Positions 1 to 8,908 of a DNA stretch of 64,000 nucleotides are shown in pieces (within the stretch, counting starts at the first letter, position 1; each line of letters begins with the position of its first letter). Source of the DNA: Variovorax atrisoli 110B. Its GTDB lineage: Bacteria; Pseudomonadota; Gammaproteobacteria; Burkholderiales; Burkholderiaceae_C. The stretch spans positions 1 through 64,000 of the forward strand of contig NZ_KB907454.1 of the NCBI RefSeq assembly GCF_000382045.1, in the 5' to 3' direction. The position numbers were made by a program, and so were the translations under genes. The notes beneath the pieces are model-generated. The model was given only the letters and a program-made list of their open reading frames with translations. It made no database searches and had not been told where the DNA came from.

Positions 1-450
1 CAGGATGGCGAACCAGAAGTTCGGAATGGCGATGCCGACCTGGGCCATGCCCATGAGGCCGACGTCGCCGAGCTTGTTGTGGCGGGCCGCGGCGGTCACG
101 CCCACCAGCAGCGCGATCACGACGGTGAAGGCCATCGCCAGCACGGCCAGGGGCACGGTCAGGGCGAGGCGTTCGAGGATCAGGTCGAGCACCGGCGAGC
201 TGTAGGCGTAGCTGTCGCCGAGGTTGCCGGTGAGCAGGCCGCCGATCCAGTGCCAGTAGCGCGTCCATGCGGGCTGGTCGAGGCCGAGCTTGGTGGCCAG
301 GGCGGCGACGGCCTCGGGCGAGGCGTCGGGGCCCATGAGCATCTGCGCGGCGTTGCCGGGCAGGATCTCGAGCACGAGGAAGACGATGACCGAGGCGCCG
401 ATCAGGGTGCCGATCAGCGTCAGCGTGCGCTTCAGCAGGAACAGGCCCAT
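1..450 (-). CDS. ABC transporter permease, dipeptide/oligopeptide type (partial)
   Basis: Inner-membrane permease half of a peptide- or nickel-type ABC importer (DppB/OppB family). The gene starts with ATG at 450 and reads open to base 1, so only about 150 N-terminal residues are present. They begin MGLFLLKRTLTLIG, with a first membrane segment at about residues 8-30, then a periplasmic loop containing ILPGN and GNLGDSY (typical of DppB N-termini), a second membrane segment at about 95-118 and the start of a third. It follows the tartrate/malate dehydrogenase gene by 36 bases on the same strand and may be cotranscribed with it. The substrate cannot be told from this fragment. Confidence 0.85.
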   Translation of the reverse strand, partial: MGLFLLKRTLTLIGTLIGASVIVFLVLEILPGNAAQMLMGPDASPEAVAALATKLGLDQPAWTRYWHWIGGLLTGNLGDSYAYSSPVLDLILERLALTVPLAVLAMAFTVVIALLVGVTAAARHNKLGDVGLMGMAQVGIAIPNFWFAIL

Positions 451-486
451 CTCAGCCTCTCAGGTCGCTAGGGGAAAGGCAGGGCG

Positions 487-1572
487 TCATGCTGCCGAGA
501 TGCATTCGGCGATCGCGCGGCCCACGTCCACCGTGTTGGCCGTGCCGCCCATGTCGCGGGTGCGCGGGCCTTCGCTCAGCACGGTCTCGATGGCCGAGAG
601 CACGGCGGCGGAAGCCTGCGCGTACACGGGATCGTCGCCGCCGAGGTGGTCGAGCATCAGCGCGGCCGACCAGATCTGGCCGATCGGATTGGCGATGCCC
701 TTGCCCGCGATGTCGGGTGCCGAGCCGTGCACCGGCTCGAACAGCGACGGGAACTTGCGTTCGGGGTTGAGGTTGGCCGACGGCGCGATGCCGATGGTGC
801 CCGTGCAGGCCGGGCCCAGGTCGGACAGGATGTCGCCGAAGAGGTTGGAGGCCACGACCACGTCGAACCAGTCGGGGTGCTGCACGAAGTGCGCGCACAG
901 GATGTCGATGTGGAACTTGTTCGTCGCCACCTCGGGATAGCGCTTGGAGATCTCGGCCAGGCGCTCGTCCCAGTAGGGCATGGTGATCGAGATGCCGTTC
1001 GACTTGGTCGCGGCCGTCAGGCTCTTGCGCTTGCGGCGGTTGGCCAGCTGGAACGCGTAGTCGATGATGCGGTCCACGCCGGTGCGGGTGAAGACCGCTT
1101 CCTGGATCGCCATCTCGCGCGGCGTGCCCTCGAACAGGCGGCCGCCCACGGAGGTGTATTCGCCCTCGGTGTTCTCGCGCACCACCAGGAAGTCGATGTC
1201 GCCGGGCTTGCGGTGCGCCAGCGGGCCGGGCACGCCGGGCATCAGGCGCACGGGGCGCAGGTTCACGTACTGGTCGAAGTCGCGGCGGATCTTGATCAGC
1301 AGGCCCCACACGGCGATGTGGTCGGGCACCTTGTCGGGTGCGCCCACGGCACCGAAGTAGATGGCGTCGTGGCCCTGGATCCTGTCGGCCCAGTCGGCCG
1401 GCATCATCAGGCCGGTGCGCACGTAGTGGTCGGAGCCCCAGTCGAAGTGGTCGTAGGAGAAGTCGATGCCGAAGCGGCGGCCGACCGCGTCGAGCACGCG
1501 CAATCCTTCGGGCATGACCTCGACGCCGATGCCGTCTCCTGGAATCACGGCAATCCTATGCTTTTTCTGCAT
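487..1572 (-). CDS. ttuC: Tartrate dehydrogenase / D-malate dehydrogenase family
   Basis: NAD-dependent oxidative decarboxylase of the isocitrate/isopropylmalate dehydrogenase family, 361 residues, cytosolic. Visible signatures are IPGDGIG (9-15), the substrate-arginine region RRDFDQYVNLRPVRL (97-110), ENTEGEY (133-139), the catalytic Lys190, metal ligands Asp223, Asp247 and Asp251, and EPVHGSAPDIAGKG (279-292). The stretch ENTEGEYTSVGGR and the overall length match the TtuC/DmlA group (tartrate dehydrogenase/decarboxylase, D-malate dehydrogenase) better than LeuB. Starts at an ATG with a short leader. The neighbouring peptide-type permease and the glycerate kinase about 30 kb away do not settle the natural substrate, which could be tartrate, D-malate or a related 2-hydroxy-diacid. 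Confidence 0.88.
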   Translation of the reverse strand: MQKKHRIAVIPGDGIGVEVMPEGLRVLDAVGRRFGIDFSYDHFDWGSDHYVRTGLMMPADWADRIQGHDAIYFGAVGAPDKVPDHIAVWGLLIKIRRDFDQYVNLRPVRLMPGVPGPLAHRKPGDIDFLVVRENTEGEYTSVGGRLFEGTPREMAIQEAVFTRTGVDRIIDYAFQLANRRKRKSLTAATKSNGISITMPYWDERLAEISKRYPEVATNKFHIDILCAHFVQHPDWFDVVVASNLFGDILSDLGPACTGTIGIAPSANLNPERKFPSLFEPVHGSAPDIAGKGIANPIGQIWSAALMLDHLGGDDPVYAQASAAVLSAIETVLSEGPRTRDMGGTANTVDVGRAIAECISAA

Positions 1573-1923
1573 TGACTCAACCTGTTCAAAGTTCGTTCGT
1601 TTCGGGGGACACCGGCGCTCGTGACGCGGGCTTTCGAAAAAATTCTAGAAGCGAGAAACGGGCCCGCGCAGGGGGTTCGCACCCAGTTGGCCTTGACAAA
1701 ATAAGAAGGTCATGCAGCTGCGTTTTCCTCTGTGGATGGAGGAATCTCGTGTCACGAAACCGACTTCGAATTCGAATAATTAGAAGGCTGAAGCTCCCGA
1801 TGGCTGCCGCGCAAAGGCCCTTGAGCCTCCTTCATGAAGGCTTTCTGAAGCAGGCGGCGCGGCCCTGCCGGATACTCCGCGCGCTCGCGAGGCGCTCCGC
1901 AGAGAACGCTCGCCAGGAGAACC
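1573..1923. other. Divergent intergenic region, 12-bp palindrome
   Basis: No convincing gene. It separates the divergently transcribed ttuC and the sensor kinase. It contains a perfect palindrome TTCGAATTCGAA at 1765-1776 in an AT-rich patch, and an isolated TTGACA at 1693-1698 without a clear partner -10 box. The palindrome could be an operator for either gene. No ribosome binding site other than AGGAG just before the kinase ATG was seen. Confidence 0.4.
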
Positions 1924-3348
1924 ATGAACTTCTTGTCCGTTGCCGCGAAGGCGATCGCACGCCGCATCCGACGGTGGCTCCAGCCCTCGCTGGTGCGGCG
2001 CCTGCTGTTCGCGCAGATCGCGGTGGCGGGGCTGCTGTGGAGCGCCACGCTGGCGTTCTTCCTCTACGACTCCAATCGCCTGCCGGAGCTGGTGCGCTAC
2101 GACAGGATATTCCTGAGCATCATGGCCTGCGCGCAGAACCTCGCCTTCGACCCCGCGCGGCAGCAGCAGACGCTCAAGGCCTTCGACATGGCGCTGCAGG
2201 AGACGTCGAGCGACTTCAAATCCGATCAGGACCGGGCGCCCGTGCTGCAGGTGTGGCAGCAGGGCCGGCTCATCTACAACTCCACGCCGAGCGTGCCGCT
2301 CATGCACACGCAGATGCCCGGGCGGGTGGAGCGGGTGCGTGCCGGCGAGCGCGTGTGGCGCGCCCGCGCGATGACATCGCCGCTGCTGGACACGCGCGTG
2401 CTGCTGGCCGAACCCGACGTGCTGCGCCTGAACTTCACCATCGAGCACCGCAGCTACTACCTCCTGCCGCTGGCCATCAGCCTGCCGTTCATCGTCTTCC
2501 CCGCCTGGCTTTCGGTGATGCTCGCGCTGCGGCCGTGGCGGCAGGTGACGAAGGAGACCGCGGAGCGCGGCCCGGCCGATCTTTCCCCGCTGACCTTCGA
2601 GCCGCCGCACAAGGAGCTGCAGCCGCTGGTGAACGGCATCAACGGCCTGCTGCGCAGCGTGCGCGACCGGGCATCGCGCGAGCGCGGGCTGATCGCCGAC
2701 GCGGCGAACGAGCTGCGCACGCCGCTCGATGCGATGCGGATGAACGTCGAGGCGCTGAAGGCGCAGACCGCCGACCCCGGCCAGCGCGAACTCATGGCCA
2801 ACCTGCTGCGAAGCAACGACCGCGCTGCGCGGCTGGTGGGCCAGCTGCAGCAGCTGATGAGAAGCGACGAGATGCCACGGGACGCATCGCCCGCGACCCT
2901 GGCCTTCGACGAACTGGTGCAGGACCGCATCCGCCTCGTCGAAGCGCTCGCGCGGGCACGCGGCATTGCGCTGGAGTTCACGCACGACGAGGCAACGCCT
3001 GTGGCGGTGCATGGCGAGCGCGAGAGCCTCGTATCGATGGCGGGCAACCTCGTGGAGAACGCCATCAAGTACAGCCCCGATGGCGGCATGGTCAAGGTAC
3101 GCGTCTGGCGCGAGGCATCGGAAGCCGTCCTGCAGGTGACCGACGAGGGGCCGGGCATCCCGCCCGCGCTGCGCGAGCGCGTCTTCGACCGCTTCTTCCG
3201 TAACCCGGACCAGACGCAGTCGGGCAGCGGCCTGGGGCTGGCCATCGTCAGGTCGGTGCTGGAGAAGCATGGTGGCCGCATCGCGTTGTCCGATGGCGAG
3301 GGCGGACGCGGCCTGTGCGCGACGGTGTGGCTGCCTTCGTCCGGCTGA
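1924..3348 (+). CDS. Orphan sensor histidine kinase with Asn at the phosphorylation site
   Basis: Membrane sensor kinase-like protein, 474 residues. Two membrane segments (about 27-47 and 180-202) flank a periplasmic sensor of about 130 residues. A linker and DHp/HATPase module follow. The ATP-binding boxes are intact: N-box NLVENAIKYSP from Asn375, DEGPGIP near 406, FDRFF and GSGLGLAIV near 436. In the H-box, where the family has S-H-E-L-R-T-P-L, this protein reads AANELRTPLDAMR, with codon AAC (2707-2709) giving Asn262 instead of His. Autophosphorylation at the usual site is therefore impossible. ATG 1924 is preceded by AGGAG. No response regulator gene is adjacent. It may act as a phosphatase, a signalling pseudokinase, or be inactive. 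Confidence 0.85.
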   Translation: MNFLSVAAKAIARRIRRWLQPSLVRRLLFAQIAVAGLLWSATLAFFLYDSNRLPELVRYDRIFLSIMACAQNLAFDPARQQQTLKAFDMALQETSSDFKSDQDRAPVLQVWQQGRLIYNSTPSVPLMHTQMPGRVERVRAGERVWRARAMTSPLLDTRVLLAEPDVLRLNFTIEHRSYYLLPLAISLPFIVFPAWLSVMLALRPWRQVTKETAERGPADLSPLTFEPPHKELQPLVNGINGLLRSVRDRASRERGLIADAANELRTPLDAMRMNVEALKAQTADPGQRELMANLLRSNDRAARLVGQLQQLMRSDEMPRDASPATLAFDELVQDRIRLVEALARARGIALEFTHDEATPVAVHGERESLVSMAGNLVENAIKYSPDGGMVKVRVWREASEAVLQVTDEGPGIPPALRERVFDRFFRNPDQTQSGSGLGLAIVRSVLEKHGGRIALSDGEGGRGLCATVWLPSSG

Positions 3349-3379
3349 CAAGCGGGCGCATCCCTCTTAGGATGGGCCG

Positions 3380-4240
3380 ATGCGAACACTTCAACTCCCC
3401 ACCGGCGGCGAGATGCCGGTACTCGGCCTCGGCACATGGCGCATGGGCGAAGACGCGAAGCGCCGCGCCGACGAGGTCAAGGCCGTGCGCGAAGCCATCG
3501 CGCTGGGCTATCGCCTCATCGACACCGCCGAGATGTACGGCGAGGGCGGGGCCGAGACCGTGATCGGCCAGGCGATCGGTGAAGCACTGCGCGCAAACGA
3601 CGTGCGGCGCGACGAGCTCTTCATCGTCAGCAAGGTCTATCCGCACAACGCCAGCTGGCGCGGCACGCGCGACGCCTGCGAGCGCAGCCTGAAGCGGCTG
3701 GGGCTCGACGCCCTCGACCTCTACCTGCTGCACTGGCGCGGCAGCCACCCGCTGCGCGAGACGGTGGCGGCGATGCACTCCCTGGTCGCGGATGGGCGCA
3801 TCGCCCACTGGGGCGTGAGCAACTTCGACGTCGACGACATGGAAGAACTCGAGGAAGCCACCGGCGCCGAAGGCCCCGGCTGCGCGGCCAACCAGGTCTA
3901 CCTGTCGCTGGGCGAACGCGGACCCGAGTTCAGCCTGCTGCCCTGGCAGCGCGAGCGCGGCATTCCGCTGATGGCCTACAGCCCCATCGACCAGGGGGCG
4001 CTGGCGGAGGACGACGGACTGGCCGAACTTGCCGCCAGGCTTGGCGTGACCGCCGCGCAACTCGCATTGGCCGCCGTGATCGCGCGGCCCGGCGTGGTTG
4101 CCATTCCGAAGGCGGTGCGCAGCGCGCACCTGAAGGAGAATCTGGCCGCTGCCGAGTTGAAGCTCGACGCGGCGACGCTGGCGGAACTGGATCGCCTGCA
4201 TCCGCCGCCGCGACGCAAGACGCCGCTGGCGATGATCTGA
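3380..4240 (+). CDS. Aldo/keto reductase
   Basis: Cytosolic NAD(P)H-dependent carbonyl reductase of the aldo/keto reductase superfamily, 286 residues, TIM barrel. The catalytic tetrad is visible: Asp48 and Tyr53 in IDTAEMYGEG, Lys85 in IVSKVYP, and His118 in YLLHWRG. WGVSNFD and the C-terminal IPKAVRSAHLKEN cofactor loop are also present. The sequence most resembles the bacterial AKR group annotated as 2,5-diketo-D-gluconate reductase-like or YeaE-like. It lies 31 bases after the sensor kinase on the same strand, so cotranscription is likely. The physiological substrate is unknown. Confidence 0.88.
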   Translation: MRTLQLPTGGEMPVLGLGTWRMGEDAKRRADEVKAVREAIALGYRLIDTAEMYGEGGAETVIGQAIGEALRANDVRRDELFIVSKVYPHNASWRGTRDACERSLKRLGLDALDLYLLHWRGSHPLRETVAAMHSLVADGRIAHWGVSNFDVDDMEELEEATGAEGPGCAANQVYLSLGERGPEFSLLPWQRERGIPLMAYSPIDQGALAEDDGLAELAARLGVTAAQLALAAVIARPGVVAIPKAVRSAHLKENLAAAELKLDAATLAELDRLHPPPRRKTPLAMI

Positions 4241-4264
4241 GGGCTCAGAGAAAGGCAGAACGGT

Positions 4265-4375
4265 CGGAGGCAGAGGGCGCCAAGGTTTCGCCAAGGGCGC
4301 GAAAGAAATACCAGGTAGGTCTTTCTTTGTGTTTTTTGCGCCCTTTTCGGATTCTTCGCGTCCTCTGCGTCCGGC
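4265..4375. repeat. Imperfect inverted repeat between convergent genes
   Basis: Two arms of roughly 45-50 bases face each other about a centre near 4316. One arm reads GGAGGCAGAGGGCGCCAAGG and onward; the reverse complement of the other reads GGACGCAGAGGACGCGAAG and onward, and both share AAGGGCGC followed by an A-rich stretch. The element fills the gap between the convergent aldo/keto reductase and NCS2 permease genes. It could fold into a long hairpin and act as a two-way terminator, or be a dispersed palindromic repeat. Only one copy is in this window. Confidence 0.6.
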
Positions 4376-4390
4376 CAACCGATCCCGTAT

Positions 4391-5881
4391 TCAGTGAGCG
4401 TCCGCGTGCTTGGCCGCAGCGATCACCGCCTGCTCGTCGTGCTTCGCGCCGTTGAGGAACAGGTTCAGCAGCACCGCGGCGACCGACGCCAGCAGGATGC
4501 CCGATTCGATCAGCGAGTGGATGGCATGCGGCATCCACTGCTTGAAGTTGGGGGCGATCAGCGGAATCATGCCGATGCCCAGCGACACCGCGACGATCAT
4601 CGCGTTGTGGCGGTTGTTCTTGAAGTCCACGCCCGACAGGATGCGGATGCCGGTGGCGGCCACCATGCCGAACATCACGAGGCCCGCACCGCCGAGCACC
4701 ACCGTGGGCAGCGATTCCACCAGCGCCGCCATCTTCGGCAGCAGGCCCAGCACGATCAGGATGATGCCGCCGGCCACGCACACGTAGCGGCTCTTGATGC
4801 CGGTGACGGCGACGAGACCCACGTTCTGCGAGAAGCTGGTGTACGGGAAGGTGTTGAAGATGCCGCCGATCAGCGTGCCCAGGCCGTCGGTGCGCAGGCC
4901 GCGCGCCAGGTCCTTCTGGCTGATCCTGCGGTCGGTCATTTCGCCCAGCGCCAGGAACATGCCGGTCGATTCGATCATCACCACGATCATGATCAGCGTC
5001 ATCGTGAGGATCAGGATCGGGTCGAACTGCGGCATGCCGAAGTGGAAGGGCAGCACGATGTCGACCCAGGCGGCCTTGCCCACCTTCTCATACGTCATGA
5101 GGCCGGTGAGCGAGGCCACGACGGCGCCGATCACGATACCCAGCAGCACCGAGATGTTGGCGACGAAGCCCTTGGCGTACTTCACGATCAGCAGGATCGA
5201 CACGAGCACCAGTGCAGCCACGCCGAAGCCCGAGAGGTCGGCGTACTTGGGGTTGGGCACCGTGGGCAGGATCGCGAAGCCCTTGGGCACGGCGGGAATG
5301 GAGCTGCCGGGCGAGGTCACTTCCGCAAGCCACTTCGCATAGACCGGGTCGACCAGCGCCGGCGCGGTCGGGCCCACGGGGTTGCCGAAGATCCAGTTGA
5401 TGCCCACGCGCATCAGGCTGATGCCGATGACCGCGATGATGGTGCCGGTGACCACCGGCGGAAAGAAGCGCAGCATGCGGCTGACCAGTGGCGCGATCAG
5501 TATCGACACCACGCCCGCGCCGATGATGGCGCCGAAGAGCAGCTGCGCGCCGTTCTGTCCGGGGTTAGCGTTGGCGATGGCCACCATCGGCGCGACGGAG
5601 GCGAAGGTCACGCCCATCATCACCGGCAGCTTGATGCCGAAGAACTGCGTGGCGCCTAGCGCCTGGATCAGCGTGGCGATGCCGCAGCAGAACAGGTCGG
5701 CCGAAATCAGCAGCGCGACCTCGTCGGGGCTGAGCTTGAGCGCGCGGCCCACGATCAGCGGCACCGCGACGGCGCCCGCATACATCACCAGCACGTGCTG
5801 AAGGCCCAGGGCCGCGAGCTTGCCGGTGGGAAGCCGCTGGTCCACGGGATGGACTGTGGAGGGAGTGGTGTCGGCCGTCAT
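4391..5881 (-). CDS. NCS2 family purine permease (xanthine/urate:cation symporter)
   Basis: Inner-membrane nucleobase:cation symporter of the NCS2 family, about 496 residues with 12-14 predicted membrane segments. Characteristic motifs are VMIESTGMFLALGEMTDR in the eighth segment, with the substrate-binding Glu, and QNVGLVAVTGIKSRYV, with the signature Gln near residue 352. The sequence is closest in style to the xanthine/uric acid branch (XanQ/UacT/PbuX). I chose ATG 5881 (MTADTTPS) because AGGAG lies 8 bases upstream; an in-frame ATG 90 bases earlier lacks one. A TGTATACA palindrome sits about 93 bases upstream, tying it to the purine regulon. Expected role: uptake of xanthine, urate or both. 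Confidence 0.88.
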   Translation of the reverse strand: MTADTTPSTVHPVDQRLPTGKLAALGLQHVLVMYAGAVAVPLIVGRALKLSPDEVALLISADLFCCGIATLIQALGATQFFGIKLPVMMGVTFASVAPMVAIANANPGQNGAQLLFGAIIGAGVVSILIAPLVSRMLRFFPPVVTGTIIAVIGISLMRVGINWIFGNPVGPTAPALVDPVYAKWLAEVTSPGSSIPAVPKGFAILPTVPNPKYADLSGFGVAALVLVSILLIVKYAKGFVANISVLLGIVIGAVVASLTGLMTYEKVGKAAWVDIVLPFHFGMPQFDPILILTMTLIMIVVMIESTGMFLALGEMTDRRISQKDLARGLRTDGLGTLIGGIFNTFPYTSFSQNVGLVAVTGIKSRYVCVAGGIILIVLGLLPKMAALVESLPTVVLGGAGLVMFGMVAATGIRILSGVDFKNNRHNAMIVAVSLGIGMIPLIAPNFKQWMPHAIHSLIESGILLASVAAVLLNLFLNGAKHDEQAVIAAAKHADAH

Positions 5882-5973
5882 CGTGTGTCTCCTGCTGCGG
5901 CGAGAGAGGGATTGATCGAGGAGAGGCGCGCGACACGGCTGGGCATGCGCACACCTCATTGTGTACGCCAAAC

Positions 5974-5981
5974 TGTATACA
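5974..5981. promoter_or_regulatory. TGTATACA operator, copy 1 (NCS2 permease)
   Basis: Perfect 8-base palindrome in the context AACTGTATACAACTT, 93 bases upstream of the NCS2 permease start. A related half-site GTGTAC lies 10 bases away. GT-AT-AC matches the general GntR-family operator form (GT, short spacer, AC). One of four copies in the window, all upstream of purine or allantoin genes. Confidence 0.75.
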
Positions 5982-6045
5982 ACTTATGCAACAATCCGGA
6001 TTCAGGAAAACCCGCATCCGGTGCGGGGCCTTGCCCCCATTTGTT

Positions 6046-7035
6046 TCAGTGCGTTGCGACGGGGTAGGGGCCTTCGTCGAAGACTTCGGCGTGGTAGCCC
6101 TTGCTGCCCACGTCGAGCGCGAGCTGGCTGCGGAAATCGCGGCCCTCGCGCAGGCAGCGCAGCACGTGCGCGAAGTCGTGCTGCGGCTTCCATCCGAGTT
6201 CGCGCCGCGCGAGCTCGTTCACGTAGACGCGGTCGAGCTGCGGCGGCAGCGTCCACCCCCGCTTCGCATAGAGTGCCTCTGCCTCGGGGAAGAGGCGGCT
6301 CAGCACGGCGGCCGCGTCCTCGCGCAGCATCGGCAGGTCGCCGCGCGTGAAGGGCGTGGTGGCCGAGACGATGTAGCGGCCGAAGCCGATGTGCCGGGCG
6401 TGGCGGACGGCCAGAAGATGGGCTTCCACCACGTCCTCGATGTCGGCGCGGCGGTGTAGCAGCTCGTTGGCCTGCGCGTTGTCCAGCGAATGCAGGCTTC
6501 GCGCTGCGGCGTCATCGTCCTCCTCGGGGAAGAAGCGCGATGTCTTCAGCACCACGACGGGCAGGTGCTGCCTGCGGTGGAACAGCTCGCACAGGCTCTC
6601 GGCCGATGTCTTCGTCACGCCGTAGATGTTCTTGGGCACCGGCACCACGTCTTCGGTGATCCATGCGGCGGGCATGCCCTGCGCGGGCGTGAGCGCGGAA
6701 CCGAAGGTGCTGGTCGTGCTCGTGAACACGAACGACTCGACACCCGCGGCGACAGCCTCCTCCAGCAGCACCAGCGTGCCCGTGATGTTGGTGTCGACGA
6801 ACGCCTGCAGGCTGTGCGTCGCCACGTGCGGCTTGTGCAGCGTGGCGGCGTGGATGACGCTGCGCACGCCCCTCATGCAGTCGCGCACGAAGGCGCGGTC
6901 GGTGATGGAGCCGGTACGGTCGGTGAAGGCGGAGGGTGCGATGTCGATGCCGCGCGCGTCCTGCGAGGTCGAGCGCAGGGCGCGCATCAGCGCCTCGCCG
7001 AGGTGTCCGGCGCTGCCGGTGATCAGGATGGTCAT
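6046..7035 (-). CDS. NAD-dependent epimerase/dehydratase (extended SDR)
   Basis: Cytosolic NAD(P)-dependent extended short-chain dehydrogenase, 329 residues. The N-terminal Rossmann motif is TGSAGHLG (6-13), and the catalytic pair Tyr138 and Lys142 is seen in YGVTK, with the Ser/Thr-rich FTSTTSTFG (104-112) supplying the third residue. The central HRRADIEDVVEAH and the C-terminal LGWKPQHDF are typical of nucleotide-sugar epimerases/dehydratases. The gene lies between the NCS2 permease (downstream) and a c-di-GMP protein (upstream, same strand, 57-base gap). No sugar-nucleotide genes surround it, so the substrate is not predictable. Confidence 0.85.
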   Translation of the reverse strand: MTILITGSAGHLGEALMRALRSTSQDARGIDIAPSAFTDRTGSITDRAFVRDCMRGVRSVIHAATLHKPHVATHSLQAFVDTNITGTLVLLEEAVAAGVESFVFTSTTSTFGSALTPAQGMPAAWITEDVVPVPKNIYGVTKTSAESLCELFHRRQHLPVVVLKTSRFFPEEDDDAAARSLHSLDNAQANELLHRRADIEDVVEAHLLAVRHARHIGFGRYIVSATTPFTRGDLPMLREDAAAVLSRLFPEAEALYAKRGWTLPPQLDRVYVNELARRELGWKPQHDFAHVLRCLREGRDFRSQLALDVGSKGYHAEVFDEGPYPVATH

Positions 7036-7092
7036 GGCCGCGAGACTATCGCCGGGCGCCTGGACCGTCCACGCATAAGTTATGCGCGATTC

Positions 7093-8859
7093 TCAGCCTC
7101 GCGGCCTGGCCTCGCGCACCGTGAGCCCGGAGGCCGCCTGCTTGGCGTCGTGTTTCGCGATGGAGGCCTCGCCCGCCACGTCCTCGGCATGCCTGAACAT
7201 GCCCGGCGGGATGCGTACTGCGCCGATGGCCAGCGTGGCGAAAGGCGTGAAGCGGACCACGCCGTGCCGGTCTTCGCCCTCGATGCCGCCGGCCTGCCGG
7301 TCGGCCTCGTCGTAGAGGCCGGGTGCCTGCTGGTTGAAGGCCTCGATCAGCCGCACGCAGCGCTGGTGCCAGTCGGGGCTCTGGAACAGCATCAGGAAGT
7401 CGTCGCCGCCGATGTGGCCGACGAAGTCGCGATGGGCATCCGCATGCAGCGCCGCGAGCCGCGCGAGCAGCAGGATCATCTCGTCGCCGCGCCAGTAGCC
7501 GTAGTGGTCGTTGAATACCTTGAAGCTGTTCAGGTCGGCGTAGCAGGCCGCGAACTCGGCACCCCTGTCGAGCAGCCGTTCGATGTGGATGTTGATGGGG
7601 ATGTTGCCCGGCAGCGATGTCAGCGGATTGGCGTGCCGCGCCGCCTCGATGCGCGCCTCGGTGACCGCGCGCACGAGCTGGTCGCCGGTGCCCAGGCCCG
7701 CATAGCGCTTCTTCTCCGTCACGATGAAGCCTTCGTTCAGGTAGCGCTGGTCCTCCGACATCAGGATGCCGAGCAGGCTCTCGACGTTCTCCTCGCGCTC
7801 CACGATCAAGGGCGTGCTGCTGCCATAGGCCAGGCAGGGACGCCGGCCATGCACCTCGCGGAAATACAGCCGCGCATAGTCGTTCATGAACGACTGCCGG
7901 TTGATCAGCGCGACCGGCGTCGCGCCCTCGACCACGGCCAGCGCATGCAGCTGTGGGTGCTTCTGGAAGACGGCCGCGACCTCGTCGACCGGCGTCAGCG
8001 GGTGGAGTGCGGGCGCCTGGATGATCGACAGGCTGCGCAGCACATTGGGCTGCGAGGGTTGCGATGCGTGCGGCATCACCGCGATGCGGCTGTCGGTGAT
8101 GGCGGCCGATACGGGCTCGGGCAGCGCCGGCAGCAGCCGCGGCGCCGGCGGGCCGAACAGGAAGCCCTGGCCGTGGGCGATGCCGAGGTCTCGCAGCACG
8201 CGCAGGTCCTTGGTGTTTTCCACGCCTTCGGCGATGAGTTCGCTGCCCATCGCGGTGCCCAGGGCGACGATGGCACGCACCATCGCCACGCTCTGCGGGG
8301 AGTCGCAGATGCCCTGGGTCAGCAGCTTGTCGAGCTTCACGAAGTCGGGCTGCAGGTCTTTCCAGCGCTGCAGGTTGGAGTGGCCCTGGCCAAAGTCGTC
8401 GAGCGCGACGCGCGCACCCAGCGCATGCAGCGCCTTGACCGCATCCTGCAGCGCTGCTGCATCGGCAGCGGCGGATTGCTCGGTGAGTTCGACCGTCACG
8501 TCGCGCGCCGCGATGCCGTGGTCCGCCGTCATGCGTTCGAACCGGCAGGCGCCGCCGGAGGCGTCCATGGCTTCGATCAGGGTGTCGGCGCTCATGTTCA
8601 CGAAGAGCCGGCCCGGCTTGTCGAGCCGACCCCAGTGGGCGAACACCGCCTCCACGCAGTGCAGCTCGAAGCCCGTCAGCCGAGATTCGGCGGCCGCCTG
8701 TGCGAGCAGCGCCTCGGGGCCGGGAAGGGCGATGCCGGCGCCGCTGCGGATCAGGGCCTCGTGACCGAAGATCGTTCCCTGGCGCAGGTCCACGATCGGC
8801 TGGAAGAACGGAGCGATCGCAGGATGCGACGGGGCGCTGGGCGGGGAGGGCCGGGGCAT
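7093..8859 (-). CDS. EAL-CBS-GGDEF cyclic di-GMP protein
   Basis: Cytosolic c-di-GMP turnover protein of about 588 residues. Domain order is EAL (about 15-260), a CBS pair (about 285-400) and a C-terminal GGDEF (about 425-575). The EAL domain keeps EALIR, VNMSADT, VELTEQ, DDFGQGHSN, VKLDK and AEGVEN, so phosphodiesterase activity is plausible. The cyclase signature is GGDDF (484-488), with Asp replacing the usual Glu. Its preceding motif DLNSFKVFNDHYG is intact. No membrane segment is seen; CBS domains suggest adenine-nucleotide sensing. I prefer ATG 8859; an upstream in-frame TTG at 8904 would add 15 residues. A hairpin lies just upstream of that TTG. Confidence 0.85.
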   Translation of the reverse strand: MPRPSPPSAPSHPAIAPFFQPIVDLRQGTIFGHEALIRSGAGIALPGPEALLAQAAAESRLTGFELHCVEAVFAHWGRLDKPGRLFVNMSADTLIEAMDASGGACRFERMTADHGIAARDVTVELTEQSAAADAAALQDAVKALHALGARVALDDFGQGHSNLQRWKDLQPDFVKLDKLLTQGICDSPQSVAMVRAIVALGTAMGSELIAEGVENTKDLRVLRDLGIAHGQGFLFGPPAPRLLPALPEPVSAAITDSRIAVMPHASQPSQPNVLRSLSIIQAPALHPLTPVDEVAAVFQKHPQLHALAVVEGATPVALINRQSFMNDYARLYFREVHGRRPCLAYGSSTPLIVEREENVESLLGILMSEDQRYLNEGFIVTEKKRYAGLGTGDQLVRAVTEARIEAARHANPLTSLPGNIPINIHIERLLDRGAEFAACYADLNSFKVFNDHYGYWRGDEMILLLARLAALHADAHRDFVGHIGGDDFLMLFQSPDWHQRCVRLIEAFNQQAPGLYDEADRQAGGIEGEDRHGVVRFTPFATLAIGAVRIPPGMFRHAEDVAGEASIAKHDAKQAASGLTVREARPRG

Positions 8860-8908
8860 GCTGTGGAGGTTGTTCGTCGGCGGCTCTCGCGCGGAAGAAA
8901 ACAAGCAA

